The notes below the pieces were generated by a model. It was given only the letters and a program-made list of their open reading frames with translations. It had not been told where the DNA came from and searched no databases. Positions 14,701 through 29,080 of a DNA stretch of 64,000 nt are shown here, in pieces. Each line of letters opens with the position of its first letter. Position 1 is the stretch's first letter. The position numbers were made by a program, and so were the translations under genes. This DNA comes from Anadara kagoshimensis (lineage: Eukaryota; Mollusca; Bivalvia; Arcoida; Arcidae): the NCBI GenBank assembly GCA_021292105.1, contig CM037857.1, forward strand, positions 38,416,916 through 38,480,915, in the 5' to 3' direction.

Positions 14701-15638
14701 CAGGGAAGTTTGGCCGGAATTTTATCCTGAAGATAAGCTCCTTCTGGTTAGCTAGCTTCACCTATCAGCATACACGAAAATATTAATTAATATCCCTTAT
14801 GTGAAACACGTTATCGCAAAAAACAGTGAATAAAATACCAGCGCACACGAGAACGAGGTTTGTGTCACAAGCAATGTTCGATTCTGTAGTCTGTCTAACC
14901 GATTAAACTGCTGAAGTTATTACCATATCAATGCATGTAGACATGTGACTGGTCAATCACGTATAACGAATCAATTGTGCCTGTTAAATAGGCAGTATAT
15001 TAAATAGTAAAATAACATTAAAAAACTACCTTTAATGCATTCCTTCTTTTTAAGCACCATATACCCATCTCCGCATGCACATGAATAATTTGCAGGGTAC
15101 GGGGCGGCCAAACACAAATGGCTACAACCACCGTTATCTTTTTTGCATTGGTGCATGTCTTTTTCGTCTTCTTTCTTTTTATCTAAAAATTATATTTTAT
15201 ATTTCAATTAGAAAAAGTTTTCAAGCATTATATTTTATTACGTTTATAACTTTGAATAAAGATATGAGTGGCGTTTTGGTTTTTTTCGTCCCAGTCAAGA
15301 TCACTTAAGGTCACGTGGCCATGTAAGACATGGATACCCCGCGTTTTTAACCATGTGAAATTGTTCTCAACCAACAACTTCCCCGACGTCTTAATCACTT
15401 ACAAAGGGTTAATTGATGATATCACCGGAGATTAACGCTTGCCGCTCCGTAAAAACCTGTCCTTGTTTAGATGGGTGTATAAAAACTTATCAATCAAATC
15501 ATTAGTGTATATGTTTATATATGTATATCTTGTCAGGTTCCGGTAGACCAAAATTATTTAAACATTTAAATTATCCCCTTATCGTATAATTGGTTACCTC
15601 TTCTACGAAAAAACATAACCTTGTTTGTAAAGGTTTTT

Positions 15639-15679
<41 letters not shown>

Positions 15680-18600
15680 CTGTTAGTTATTAGAATGAAA
15701 AATTCTTTTACTTGTTTTCCAATAAATGTGTTACTTCATAAATGTGTAGTGTTCATTTTGTAGGCACCAGAAGATTTCATTATTCGGTTAATTGTCATCT
15801 GATGTTATTGGTTTTAGTGGATATTAATTTTTAATGTAGTTTTAATAAAAAAAATGATCCAAATGTTAGTAAAAGGACATATTACACAGTTTTCAAACTT
15901 ATATTGCCAGTTAAAACTCATCAATATACAATACTAAACATCTGTGACATCATACTAGTACGGTATATTGAAGCTATTAGAATTTAGAATTGTGACATCT
16001 ATTTTTTGGATTTTAAATGCTAGAATGGCAATTTACAGGGCAAGACAAAATTGTCAGGTTCCGGTAACCTAACTGGTACAAATAGTCAGACAATGGTAAC
16101 TTATAAGTGACAATTTCTTTTGCCATTCCAAAGTTTGTACAGGCATTTCATATGCACATATAGAGACAGTGTTTGGTTAAATAAGATTTAAGTGAGCGTA
16201 GAAATAAAGCATTGAACAAAATCATTGTTCCATTGACCACAAACACCACCGGTGGTGCAGTGGTTTATGAGCTTTAACTTTCATCAGTGGTTTATTGTTC
16301 AATTGGCCCTATCAACCGCCAATGGTCCCAATGGTTCGGAGGCCCTAACTATCACCAGTGGCCCCCATGGTTCAGAGGCCCTAATCATCACCAGTGGTTC
16401 AGTAATTCAAGGACTCTTAGTGCATTACAAACTTGGTGGTTCAATGGTACAAACATTTTCTTTATATGGAAATAAATCAAATAATTAAGAAAATTAAGAA
16501 TAATTAAGAAATGATAAAACAAATACTTTATAAAAAGTATAAACTAGGAAACATTTATATTTTTATCTAACTCTATCAGATCCGCAATGACCAAGAATCA
16601 TGTAGAGAATTCGTTCAGCTATTAACTCTACCTGCCTGATATATCACCCATATTGAAGGTTAAGTTCGTTATTATAATACTTTCTGAACAAAAATAAATC
16701 GACTGTAATCAGGAAGTTTGGATTCCAAACAGAATCAATTTAGATAATTATCAAAAAAGAGTAAATTGTATTTTTATCATTGAAATTCCGAGCCCATTTT
16801 CATAATCCAGTCAATTTTCATTTGATGATATTGTTTTTTAAATGAAGTTTTAATAATAAAATATTCAAATTTCAGCAAAAGGGCATATTACACAGTAACA
16901 AATATTGCCGGTATAAACTGATTAATATACAATACCAAAACACCTTTGACATTATACTAGTACGGTATATTAAAAACTCTAGAATTGTGACATCTATTTT
17001 AAACGAAGTGTCAAACTTATAAGTACTACCTGCCTAATGTATCACCCATTATGAATGTAAAGTTATCCGTTAATACTTTCTGAACAAAAATAAATCGCCT
17101 GCAACCAAGAAGTTTGAATTACAAACAGAATCAATTTAGATATTTATCAAAGAAAAGTAAATTGTATTTTTATCATAGAAATTCCAAGCCCAATTTTCAA
17201 AATCCAGTTAATTTGTAATTTGATGATATTGTTTTCAGTGGACTTTTTTCAATAAGGTTTTTATAATGAAATTATTCAAATTTCAGGACCAAAAATTATT
17301 ACACAGTGATAAAACTAATATTGCCAGTGTAAACTGATTAATATACAATACAAAAAAGCTGTGACATTATACTAGTACGGTATATTGAAAATTCTAGGAT
17401 TGTGACATTTATTTCAAACAAAGATTGCCAAACTCAAATTATTTTTAAGTAATAAACCGTATTCAGTACTAAGGCATACAGGGATTTTGGCAATTCTAAA
17501 AGACATACACAACAAGTATATTGTTGTAAAAACTAATAAAGCTTTCAACAGCATTATTCTAATTTGTAACTTTTTTTATTAAGGATCTTGGTTTAGATAA
17601 TATATCGGATAACCTTACATATAGTAGAGCTAATTTTACCAAAGATGAAGTTTTTTCCAAACATAAGGGGGTTCACGAGTCTTTCAGTATCAAACTTAAA
17701 GAGGAAGAACAACTTGACCTTCCTTACTTGTATTGGATTCCTTAACTTCATAAAAAATCCATAGAAGGAAAAATATTAGCAGGTTCTTCTTAATGTCTTA
17801 CTAATGCATACTCAGTATATCTAACACAGTCGTCAAAGATGGTCTTCAGTCTTATTCAGATAAAGTCTATTCTATATTCTGGTATCAACCGAATGTGACT
17901 TCTTAAAAAAGAATTACTTAAACATATCCCTTCTTATACTTTATTTCGTGTAAAAAGTATAAAAACATTTGATTTTTCTACACTTTACACCACTATCCCT
18001 CATTCTAAATTGAAAAAAAAACAAATTATTCACTTATTCTTTTAGAAAAACGGTAACCCAAGATACAAATATCTTGTAGTGAAATAGGACGGTTATTTAG
18101 TCAAACACCATACGGATTCCAAACAAATGTATACTGAAAATACCAATGTTGGAGTTTTTGATAGACAACATATTTGTTGTGTTTGGTAATTTTCAGCAAA
18201 CCATGGTATACCAATGGGTAAAAACTCTGCAACATTGCTTGCTGATTTGTTTCTTTATTTTTATGAAGCGAAACCTTGTTAGTTCAGGAGAGAAGACTGT
18301 AGCCAAATCATTCAACTCCACAGATATATAAAAGACGTTCTGTCTATTAAGGCCAAGTGGTACAAACAAGTTTCTGATGTTTTCTATACTTGTAAAACTT
18401 TTTGAGGCTCATCTGATAATATATCAGATAATCTTACATATAGTAGAGCTAATTTTACCAAAGATGAAGTTTTTTCCAAACATAAGGGGGTTCACGAGTC
18501 TTTCAGTATCAAACTTAAAGAGGAAGAACAACTTGACCTTCTTACTTGTATTGGATTCCTTAACTTCATAAAAAATCCATAGAAGGAAAAAATATTAGCA

Positions 18601-21600
18601 GGTTCTTCTTAATGTCTTACTAATGCATACTCAGTATATCTAACACAGTCGTCAAAGATAGTCTTCAGTCTTATTCAGATGAAGTCTATTCTATATTCTG
18701 GTATCAACCGAATGTGACTTCTTAAAAAAGAATTACTTAAACATATCCCTTCTTATACTTTATTTCGTGTAAAAAGTATAAAAAACATTTGATTTTTCTA
18801 CACTTTACACCACTATCCCTCATTCTAAATTGAAAAAACAAACTTATTCTTTTAGAAAAACGGTAACCCAAGATACAAATATCTTGTAGTGAAATAGGAC
18901 GGTTATTTAGTCAAACACCATACGGATTCCAAACAAATATATACTGAAAATACCAATGTTGGAGTTTTTGGTAGACAACATATTTGTTGTGTTTGGTAAT
19001 TTTCAGCAAATCATGGTATACCAATGGGTAAAAACTCTGCAACATTGCTTGCTGATTTGTTTCTTTATTTTTATGAAGCGAAACCTTGTTAGTTCAGGAG
19101 AGAAGACTGTAGCCAAATCATTCAACTCCACAGATATATAAAAGACGTTCTGTCTATTAATGTCAAGTGGTACAAACAAGTTTCTGATGTTTTCTATACT
19201 TGTAAAACTTTTTGAGGCGCATCTGGAAATGCAAAAAAAATATAGGGGTCCCCTTTTTACTTTTTAAGCTATAAAGCGTAAAAAATGTAACGAATCTTGG
19301 GATTTTAACATGGGCTAAATAGGAAATCGCTATTTTTCAGTCACTGGAAAATTGGAAAAAGTGTTGAAAAAATAACAGCTTGTCCTACAAGATTTTGAAA
19401 AACTAACATATTGTAGTTTAAAGTTTGAATTTTCTAAAAAAAAAAAAAAAGTTAAGAAATACATATGTCTCCTTGATCGATTTTTCGCTATAAAACTTCA
19501 AAGGCGTAATCTGATGCGAAAATATGACCAAAATTAGCAATAACGTCATGAATTTTGACGAAATCGTAAAAGAATCGGTAAACTTGTCATCATGCCGTGA
19601 ACTACCTAGGAGTGTTGTATCTATGCGTCTTGCTGTAATAGTTAATACTTTATTTTAATGATTTGTATACAAATTATTTGATAAATTAGATTATTTTGTA
19701 TTCCTAGTCATTTAAATTACAGAAATAATGATAAAAAGAAACATAAGTACTTCGGAATAGCAAAAAAACAAAGCCTTATCATCCGAAATGAGAGTCAATG
19801 ATGACACTTCAAAAAATGCATGAAGATGGGCCAGTCAGAGTCTGGAAAATATTGTTAATGGCTTCATTTGAAATATTTTAAAGATTTTTATTTTATTTTA
19901 TTTTTATTTTTATTTTATTTTTTTTAACTACTAGTATTGAGACAAAATCTTGACTGGAGTAAAAAATCATTAAAATCGAAAAATTTTACTTGACCAGAAA
20001 AGTGATTGAAAACTACCGTGCTCGAAAACACGTCATTCAAAAATTCCGTGCGTCATCAATAAAAACACTCCTAATTTCAGTATAAATTTACATGACGTAA
20101 TTGCAAATATATTTTAAAAGTCAAAGTGTATGAAAAAATATGAAAATTCTAAATTTTTAAAATCTGAAAGAATTTTGAAAATCGAAACAATATTAAAAAA
20201 GATATCATCAATTAAATTTTGTGGAAAAACGTCTTTATCAATTGAAAGTATCAAAGGTAATTCTTCGTGAATCATTGGTATCTGTTGAATTTATTCGTGT
20301 ACTATATTTATGATGATTTTCTTGTATAATTTCATTTTATCTTTTAATTGATAGACATAATGTATTTCACTCCCTGAAAATAATTTATCAATAGTAGAGT
20401 TACTTTAAATAAGAAGTTAAAATAATACCATCATAGCGCATACATGTAGATTTGTACGCGCAGTGCGTAACCTAAGCGTCCATTTGTACCACTTGGCCTT
20501 AACAATTCTAAATTTGTACAGGTAAATACCATCTATCCTAAGAAGTCTAAAAAAGATGAACCTGCTTCCCCAAGTTCTGCTTAATATTTACACTTATACC
20601 TCAATCATGGCATCCGCGAAAGGCTACATTTGAAACTGTACGACAAACGTGATAAACTTAATTTTTCTATATTCACTTTCCTTACTATGCAGCAATAAAC
20701 CTGTTTCTCCTACTTATGGAGTATTTGTTTCCCAATTTATACGCTATGGCACATCTTGTTCTCACTATTGGAACTTTATATAACCAAACAAGCTGCTTAC
20801 AAATAAATTGTTGAACCAGGATTATTGCAAGACTAGGCTTATTAGAGGTTTTATGGCTATCATCACAATATTGTTGATAAGTTTGATGTCTCTGTGTCCA
20901 GGAATTGCTATCTCATAGTTCCATGTACCTTTCACTCGATTTTAATTACATACATGACGGATGTAGCTTGCTAAACAGGTAGTGCTTACCATTCAGGAGC
21001 ACCCAGTCTTGGTTTTCTGGTTTACGTGTGGTTAACTTGTGAGTTTCAAAGTTTTTACTTTGCTTCTGGATTGTGCTTTGGACATGGATTAGTATGATTG
21101 GTTTTTATTTAAATTCTTGCTGTCTTGATGTTAACACAAGAATAATGAGTTATTGTTTGTAAATCAGTAATTACAACGTTTATTAGTCAAATTTCTGACA
21201 GCGTAGATACAGATAGAATGATCAGTTTTCCGCTTGTCCTGATTTATCAACATTTAGTGTAACAGGTCGGTAATAATAAGTGGTAGTTAGAACTCTGTTA
21301 AGTGTACTGACATTATGTTAAAAAGACTATCTTATTCACATCATCATTAGTTTATTTCACTTCTAACCGACTAATTATAATTAAGTAAATGTGACCAGTT
21401 TACTCCATTAACCATTTAAGTAAATTTAACATTTTTAACCATTTAAGTAAATTTGACCTGTTTTAGTAAATTAAATGCTGTTCTTGCCTTGTTTATTCTG
21501 GTTTTGATGTCTTTGTCTCCTGATATAATCCACACAATGCTCTCCTTTTTGTAATGTGGACCTAAACTGTTTCTATTTAATTCACCAGAAAAGATTTACA

Positions 21601-24600
21601 TTTTGATTAAACCAATGTCAAAGGTCAAGACAAGTTCCCATAATTTAGTTTTGATTTTAGGCTTGAAATGCCTTATTTGTATAAGCTGTTAAAGTGGTCT
21701 TTAAATACTCAATATTAGAGATTTATAATATAATGTTAACTTCTAAATGATCAAAGCAATATTTAAAGAAAGTAAAGTAATGGAGCTGTGCCCCAGTCAA
21801 GATTCTTTTATTTTAGTGATCAGTTCTATGATAGTGGAGGAAACCAGGTGTGCTGGAGAAAACGACAAGGCTTCTGCAAGCTGATTGTAAACTTGTTTAA
21901 ATTTATGATCTGCCAAAACCAAGATTTAAATCTTGGCACTGAGAGGTACTGTGATCCGTAAGCTTGCAATTTAGACCAACTTGGCCTTAAAAGCCCCTGA
22001 GATATTAGAATGGAAAAATAACAATTTTTAGTCATTTTACGGAATAACGTCAACAAAAATCGCTTACCTCATTTTCAGAAGACACGCAAGATAATATGAT
22101 AACTAAACATTTGATGCAAATATTTGTTTAAAAGTAATGTTTTATGTTACAAATGGGTAACAATATGAGAGAAATATATTTCAGACCCTCCATTATCTTT
22201 TTTTAAGATATCCTAAATTCACACCGGTGTTGGATTATATTATTCTAACAACTATGACCAGGGTGCTAGATTTTTGTGTCCCCCCGGTTAAACAAATCAC
22301 ATAAACAATCTACCAAAATAATTTGGATTTACTTTTAAATCGATTCTATAAGAAAATAAAAGGCATTCCGGGTGAGGCACAATCAACTACGCAAGCTAAA
22401 GTCCTAACGTCATAATCATTTTAGGCAAGAACACCAACAAAAACCGATAACGTCATTTTCAGAAAACACGGCTGATGGCATAGAAACTCAACTGATGCAA
22501 ATATTTGTTTACTAATCGCGTTTTATGGTTCAGTGGAGTGAGAAGAAATATTCTACACCAGAAACAGTATGAGAAAGAGATACCTCAAACTTGAATGAAT
22601 ATTTTAAATGTCCAGACTTCGACTCGCTAAATCTCGTTCTGTTCTAAGGAGGAAAATATTCATCGTCGTCTGAGATATCTATTTCATACTGTTACCGGTG
22701 TAACATTCTATCGTTCTTACTCTTCTGCACCAAAAAACGCGATTTGTAAACAACAAATATCCCGCTTTCATGCAACAGTCCTTGTCTTCTGAATGTGATG
22801 TCATCATTTCTGTTGACGTTCTTGCGTAAAATAACTATGTCATCATGAATTTGGTGTGTGTGTGTTTCATCAGGAATGATCTTCATTTTTTCATGGAATC
22901 GGATTTTAAAGTCAGATAAAACCAAATATTGCAGAGGATTGTTCGCTTGATCTGACTCAAACAGGACATGGCATGAAAATTTAGCACCTGTGTAAAAAGT
23001 AGATTTCCTGGTTACAGGCGTGAGAAAAATGTTTTCAGTTGAAGATACTATGGTCCTTATCTCCATATTAAAATAACAACCAGTCCATATGCATTACTTT
23101 GAGAATATTTCCCAGTAAAAATGGGAGAACCGATTGCAATTTCATTATCTATGCGATTTAGGTTTACTAAACTGCAAGTAAGAGTTTTAGGTTGTTTGTA
23201 TGAAATTCATTAACTGGGTCTGACATGCTAATTTATTATTGCATAACTGGGTGTATTGCAAGGTTATATTAAATTCCTATCTACCATCATACTAATTTAG
23301 ATTTTTTCCGCATGCCACATGCTCAACAGCGGTCTTTTGAATGATAATATTTTTCAAATTATACAGTTGTGTCGAAAATTATCATTGTCATTCTTGTGTC
23401 TGGTTTATTTATGCGCTAAATGTCACAAGCATGGAAATTAAATACAGCCATATGCATGGTTGTATCACACCTATCACATCAGATAGGTATGTGTCTTGAA
23501 CATGACAGGCTTCGTTACTGACTAAAGATCTGCGATTAAGATTCCTCTTTCTATTACTGATGTCTATTACTTAATTACTTTTATGCAAGCCTCTTCCAAT
23601 ACAAAAAAAACTTACCGGCCAACATTAGGTTTGCGTTAAAAATCTGTAAATTCTTCACACCGGTGGTTTTAAGTTTTCTGTAATTCTCCCCGGTATCTTT
23701 ATCGCATTTATACATATCTCCTGAGAAGTATGTTGTCCAGTAGATTGTGTCTTTAAATACTGCGATTCTGTAAGGCTGAGGGAAAATGGTACTGAGAATT
23801 AGTTTTCTGTCAGATCCATCGTAGTTGCATCGATGTATCTGACCTAAGCTTGGGTCAGTCCAGTATACGTGTTTCTTCTGCAAGTCCAATGCTAAGCCTC
23901 CTGGGTAATATACATTTTCATATGCAACAAACATGTGAGAATTTAGATCTCCGTCCATGTTTATCCTAACGACTGAACTATATCCACCAGCTTTTCCAAA
24001 AAACATATATCTGAAACGAACAACGAATGTTTAAATCAAACTAAAAAGAAACAGTCATTTGTGAATACATGTTTCATAAATCTGTACTTAGTAGCATGAG
24101 ATAATCACTAGTTGAAGTTATAAAATAGCAATATATCTTTCGGAACAAAGAAATATGTTATTATGGTTTGTTAACAAAAGTACATGTGCCGGCGCATATG
24201 AATGCATAACGTGATAGTGAACTATAGCTGTTGTTAGAATGCGACATCTTTACCCCGACCGTAAAACTGCACATATACTTCAATAAAGATTAATTCTATT
24301 TACAAAATGTTTGCATTCGAATTTATTATATATTATTTGTTTAATACTAGTATAAAAATTGTAAAAGTATCTACGATTAAATCAAAATATCTATGACATG
24401 TAACCCTACCCATTACCTTAGATATTGATATGAGCCGTTAGGTATGTTTTAATCAGTACATTTCTGATACAATAGCTAGCTAGTCAACTGGAATACGGGT
24501 GTATTTTATCTATTTCATCGGGGAGTGTTTTACACGCCAGTATAAACTTCCAATTCACTAATCGCACGTAAGGTTCAAATAAAAAAACAAGCATACTAAT

Positions 24601-27600
24601 AACAATATAGGATATGAAAAACCTTATGATTCATAAATTGATTCTTTGGTCATTCGGGTATTAGATGTCCAATTTTTATCTTGGCAAATACACAAGTAAG
24701 ATTAATAACTGATTTACCCTCTATCAGAATCTACTTTTAAGGTAACTGGAAAATCCGTCTGACCAGAAACCAAGCTTCTCTTATACTCGCCTTTCCCATT
24801 AGATACTTTTATCGTCTGTTCTGATATCCAATAAATGTTTCCTAATATCCAATCTACAACAACTTCATTCACTTTTATATCAGATATAAATTTTACTGAC
24901 AATGTATCTACTTTTCCATTTGTGATATTTACGGTGTTAAATTGGATTGTTTTGTTGTCATCGTTTGTCCATAAAATGGATGAGCCGCCATAATTCATAG
25001 TAAGTCCCTTTCCTACGTTTATGTTATATAGCGCAACAGATATGTTAGGATTGTTTCCTTGGATACTTTTAAGTTGCAAGGACGATTCATTAGACATCAA
25101 TAGCCAAGGATGATCGAAGTCTGAAAAATTAAAATTTCACGTTTGACAATTTTATCAAATTTTATATAAAAGAAGTATATGATTATAGTCATCATTATCA
25201 ACTTTAAGGTTGACAAACTCGTGCCGAACTTTTAACTGCATTTATAGGTGGCCCAATAAACGTTTGACATAATTCAAAAAGAGCTAAGACGTCAAATTAA
25301 ATGGAAAATTTGATGATACGCAAAAACTGCAAAATGTATCACTTGCCTTGGCGAGTAATGTTATGACAAAAAAAACACAAATTAAAAGTCTTTGATTTCT
25401 GGATATTTCGTGATAACTAAACCTTCTAAACACTTTGAAATGGACAAAATTGGTTACACACGTGGTCTTCGAACAAGGAAGTTAGGTCTGGTGCTCCGGA
25501 AGGGCAAGCACCTCCGCTTAGTAAGACACATCCACGTCACGCGTGAAATACAAAGTTAACGGTTAGGTCAAGATGCAACTTATATGAATTTAATAGCAAC
25601 AGAAACCGATCGTTCTTGGAAAAGATAAAAAATACAGAATAGTTTAGAAGTTTGTCCTAACTTCATTACATGTATTTAATAATCTTATGTATATGTATAT
25701 ACGAGACTTACCAGTGTCGAAATTACAATTTTTCTCATCAGTCCCGTCAATACAATCATTGAACGTGTCACACACTTTTGATGATGGGACACATAGATTA
25801 TTCGGACACTTTAAGTAATTACTCCCACACTCTGAAAACACAACACAAATATATGTATTTAGAGTAGTTGGTTCAAAATTAGACTATGGAATATAAAAAA
25901 TTTATTTATGTATTTATTTATGGTTATTCCAATAAATCTTTTATGGAAAACTTGGTTTAAGCAACTGTTTTAAACTTCTAGCTTTCCCTGAAACAGTGCC
26001 TCACAACGGAATATGACATGCAGAACGCATTGCTGTAAAATTAACACTGGTATAATATGTAATTAACACATAAAAACACATTGATAAACACGTGTTACAC
26101 AATAACTGAAATATACTGTACAATATCGTTTTCTTCACTGTTCGTCAAGGTCATGGAAAAAAATCAGTGAAGGATATGGTGATGGGAAATGTCAACCATG
26201 CACCGATATATCTAATTAGCTACAGCACAAATACAAATACACAAACTTTCATAATTTATATTGCTCCACCCAATAAAATATAACAAGAACTGTAAGAGGG
26301 CAGCAAAACATCAAAGATAGTTCCGTTAATGAAATTTTTCTCAGTGTCAGAAAGAGATATAAATATATGGAGTATTGCTTATTACCAACTATTTTATTTG
26401 GTCATCACTTTTGATGCGGTTTTCGATATTATGACATGACAATTGTATTAAACACAAATACATTATAAAAAAATTCGTTACAGTTACTTTTTAAGAGTAT
26501 TCGATTTTCTTGTAAAAAGTCATAACTATTTATACTTTACCTGAATGATTTTGGAATTGATATCGCATCTGAAACCCCATTCCTTGATATGCCGTATTTG
26601 TTATAAACATCATGAAAATGACGCTCGTATTTGATACAAGATCAACTCCAGCCTGTCCACAAATTGGACCATATTGTATGGATCCATCAGAAATACGTAT
26701 CACGTCGGAACAACTTTAATGCATAAATTATTAAAATTAGATAAATAAATGCATATTTACGATATAAAAGATGCTAGAGTAAATAAATATAAACGTAACT
26801 ATTTAAAAAAAAACTTTTAAATACAAAGTAATTTTCAAATATATATTTGTGACATTTTGATTAGACGAAGCATTTGACAATCTCAACAAGGAAAATATTT
26901 TCGATAATAGTCAAATCTGTTCTGCTATGAAGTACATGTACCAGGACGATGAATATAGTGTTTTAGAAATAATATGATTTACCGTCAATATATGTTATGA
27001 TTGGAAATTTCCAGCTTGACCAGCTTCTTTCTTGATTTTTAAACACAAGTACTTTACTGTGTTACAAGTGTCTCCATTAATATCATAGACTTTTGTGATT
27101 CCGGAAAAGTTTCCGATTTTGCCCTCAGTAAATTTGCATAATCGGATATTGGTGTACGCAACACGAAACGAAAAAAAATATATCTACGCAAAATCAAAAC
27201 AGCGATAATTCATCTATAAACAGTTATCTATTGTCAGAAATATATTGTTGCCTAAATTTGCTGTTAGTTACAATAAAAAAATCTTGAAAAACGAAGGTAT
27301 GCTCCCTTATGCAAAATATTCCATAGCTTTTGATAAAATATATGTTGGTCCTTATTTTATATTTTCAAGAACTTGAAAAAATTGTTTTCACAATTTTACC
27401 AAGCACTGCTGATCAGAAATTGTATTCTGAAACGGCCATCTAGTCTTTTGAATTAAAACTTGTATAATATGTACTATGAACCGTAATTAATAATAATAAT
27501 ACTAATGACGTAATGTAGCTACGCTACATAGTAACACCCTGACGGTTGTTGTAAAACATAAAAAAAAACTGTGATGATTTATTAAGTGTTAAAACAATAA

Positions 27601-29000
27601 TTAAAATACTCGCTATATTGTTATTATTTAATTATAATATATAACTATTGTATCATTTGTTTGAATTTCCTAACATTACAATCATATGGAAAAACTTACT
27701 CAGCATTATAGTAAAACAAATCAAAAAAATCAGATAACAGACGTATATATTTTCCGGGAGGAGCTTCGATCTTCCATTGACAGAACAAATCTGGAGGATA
27801 CAAACTGTGGTTAAAATGTTTATGTGATGTTATCAATCCAGTGTTTTCATCATCAGGTACCATTTCTCCGCACTGACCTATATAAATTATGTAAAGGTAT
27901 TTCTTTTTAGGAAAAAAGACTCTAGACACGCGCTTCAGCTCGTCGAGTCTTGTTTATTAAGTTAAGAAATGACATTCTTTTTTTCGTTATCGATGCAAGT
28001 ATGAATAACAATGACCAGTCCAAATTGCATAACGGCAAAGCCGTTCATGTATAATTTGGACTGGCCATTGGTATTCATACTTGCATCGATAACAAAAAAA
28101 GATTGTCATTTCTTTTATTTACAATCTTCAAATTCAAAACAAAAACTAAATACGTAATACCTTGTATGTATTTTAAAACAGTTAATTTTTATTCTGCCTC
28201 CACACCCACCGTCAGTAATATGGAAGCGCCCACAACCATTTCCGAATTACAATCCAGAAGCACAAACGATTACAAAAAAAATTCTACCACTCGCCATAAA
28301 TTTATTTATACAACTTCAAGAAAATCAAAATTTCATGTTAAAACCACATGTACATCGATTAACTGTTGCATAGAATAACATTCCTTATTGTATTTAACCG
28401 TAAAAAGTTAAAGTCAAAGGGTACTTTGTGATTGTGCTGTATTTGTATTCAAACGCGGTGATTTGACGTAACAAGTTGATGACGTATTTACTTGATGACT
28501 TTTAATTATTATGTATAGCACTATGACACACAATTGCTCAAAATATTTCATAGAAGGAGAAACAATGACAATTGTAAATATTAGTGTTATGAACTCCTTG
28601 TCATTACATGTATATTAAAATGTAACTTATACTTTTTCAAACACAATTCTAACATCCGAGTTTAAACTTTGAAAATTAAAAAATTAAGCACAGCATGTGA
28701 AGTTCCTCATTAAAAGGAGGAAATAAACTCCGGAAGGGTGCGCGTTTAGTCTAACTAGCTTCTACAGCAACGGGCGAAATAAAATTTAAGAATGAATTCG
28801 AAGTTAACATTGGAGTATGGGAAATTAAATATATCGAAAATAATTCTGCTTTTAGATGTCAACATACATATCAACAATAGGTTAAAGTCAGCACAAAACG
28901 TCGGTGTTCTTGATATTACCAACAATTTTATTTAACAGTTTTGTTCCCGTAACAGGCCTAAGTGTATTAACTGTGAGACAAATACATCGTAAGCAGTGAG

Positions 29001-29080
<80 letters not shown>

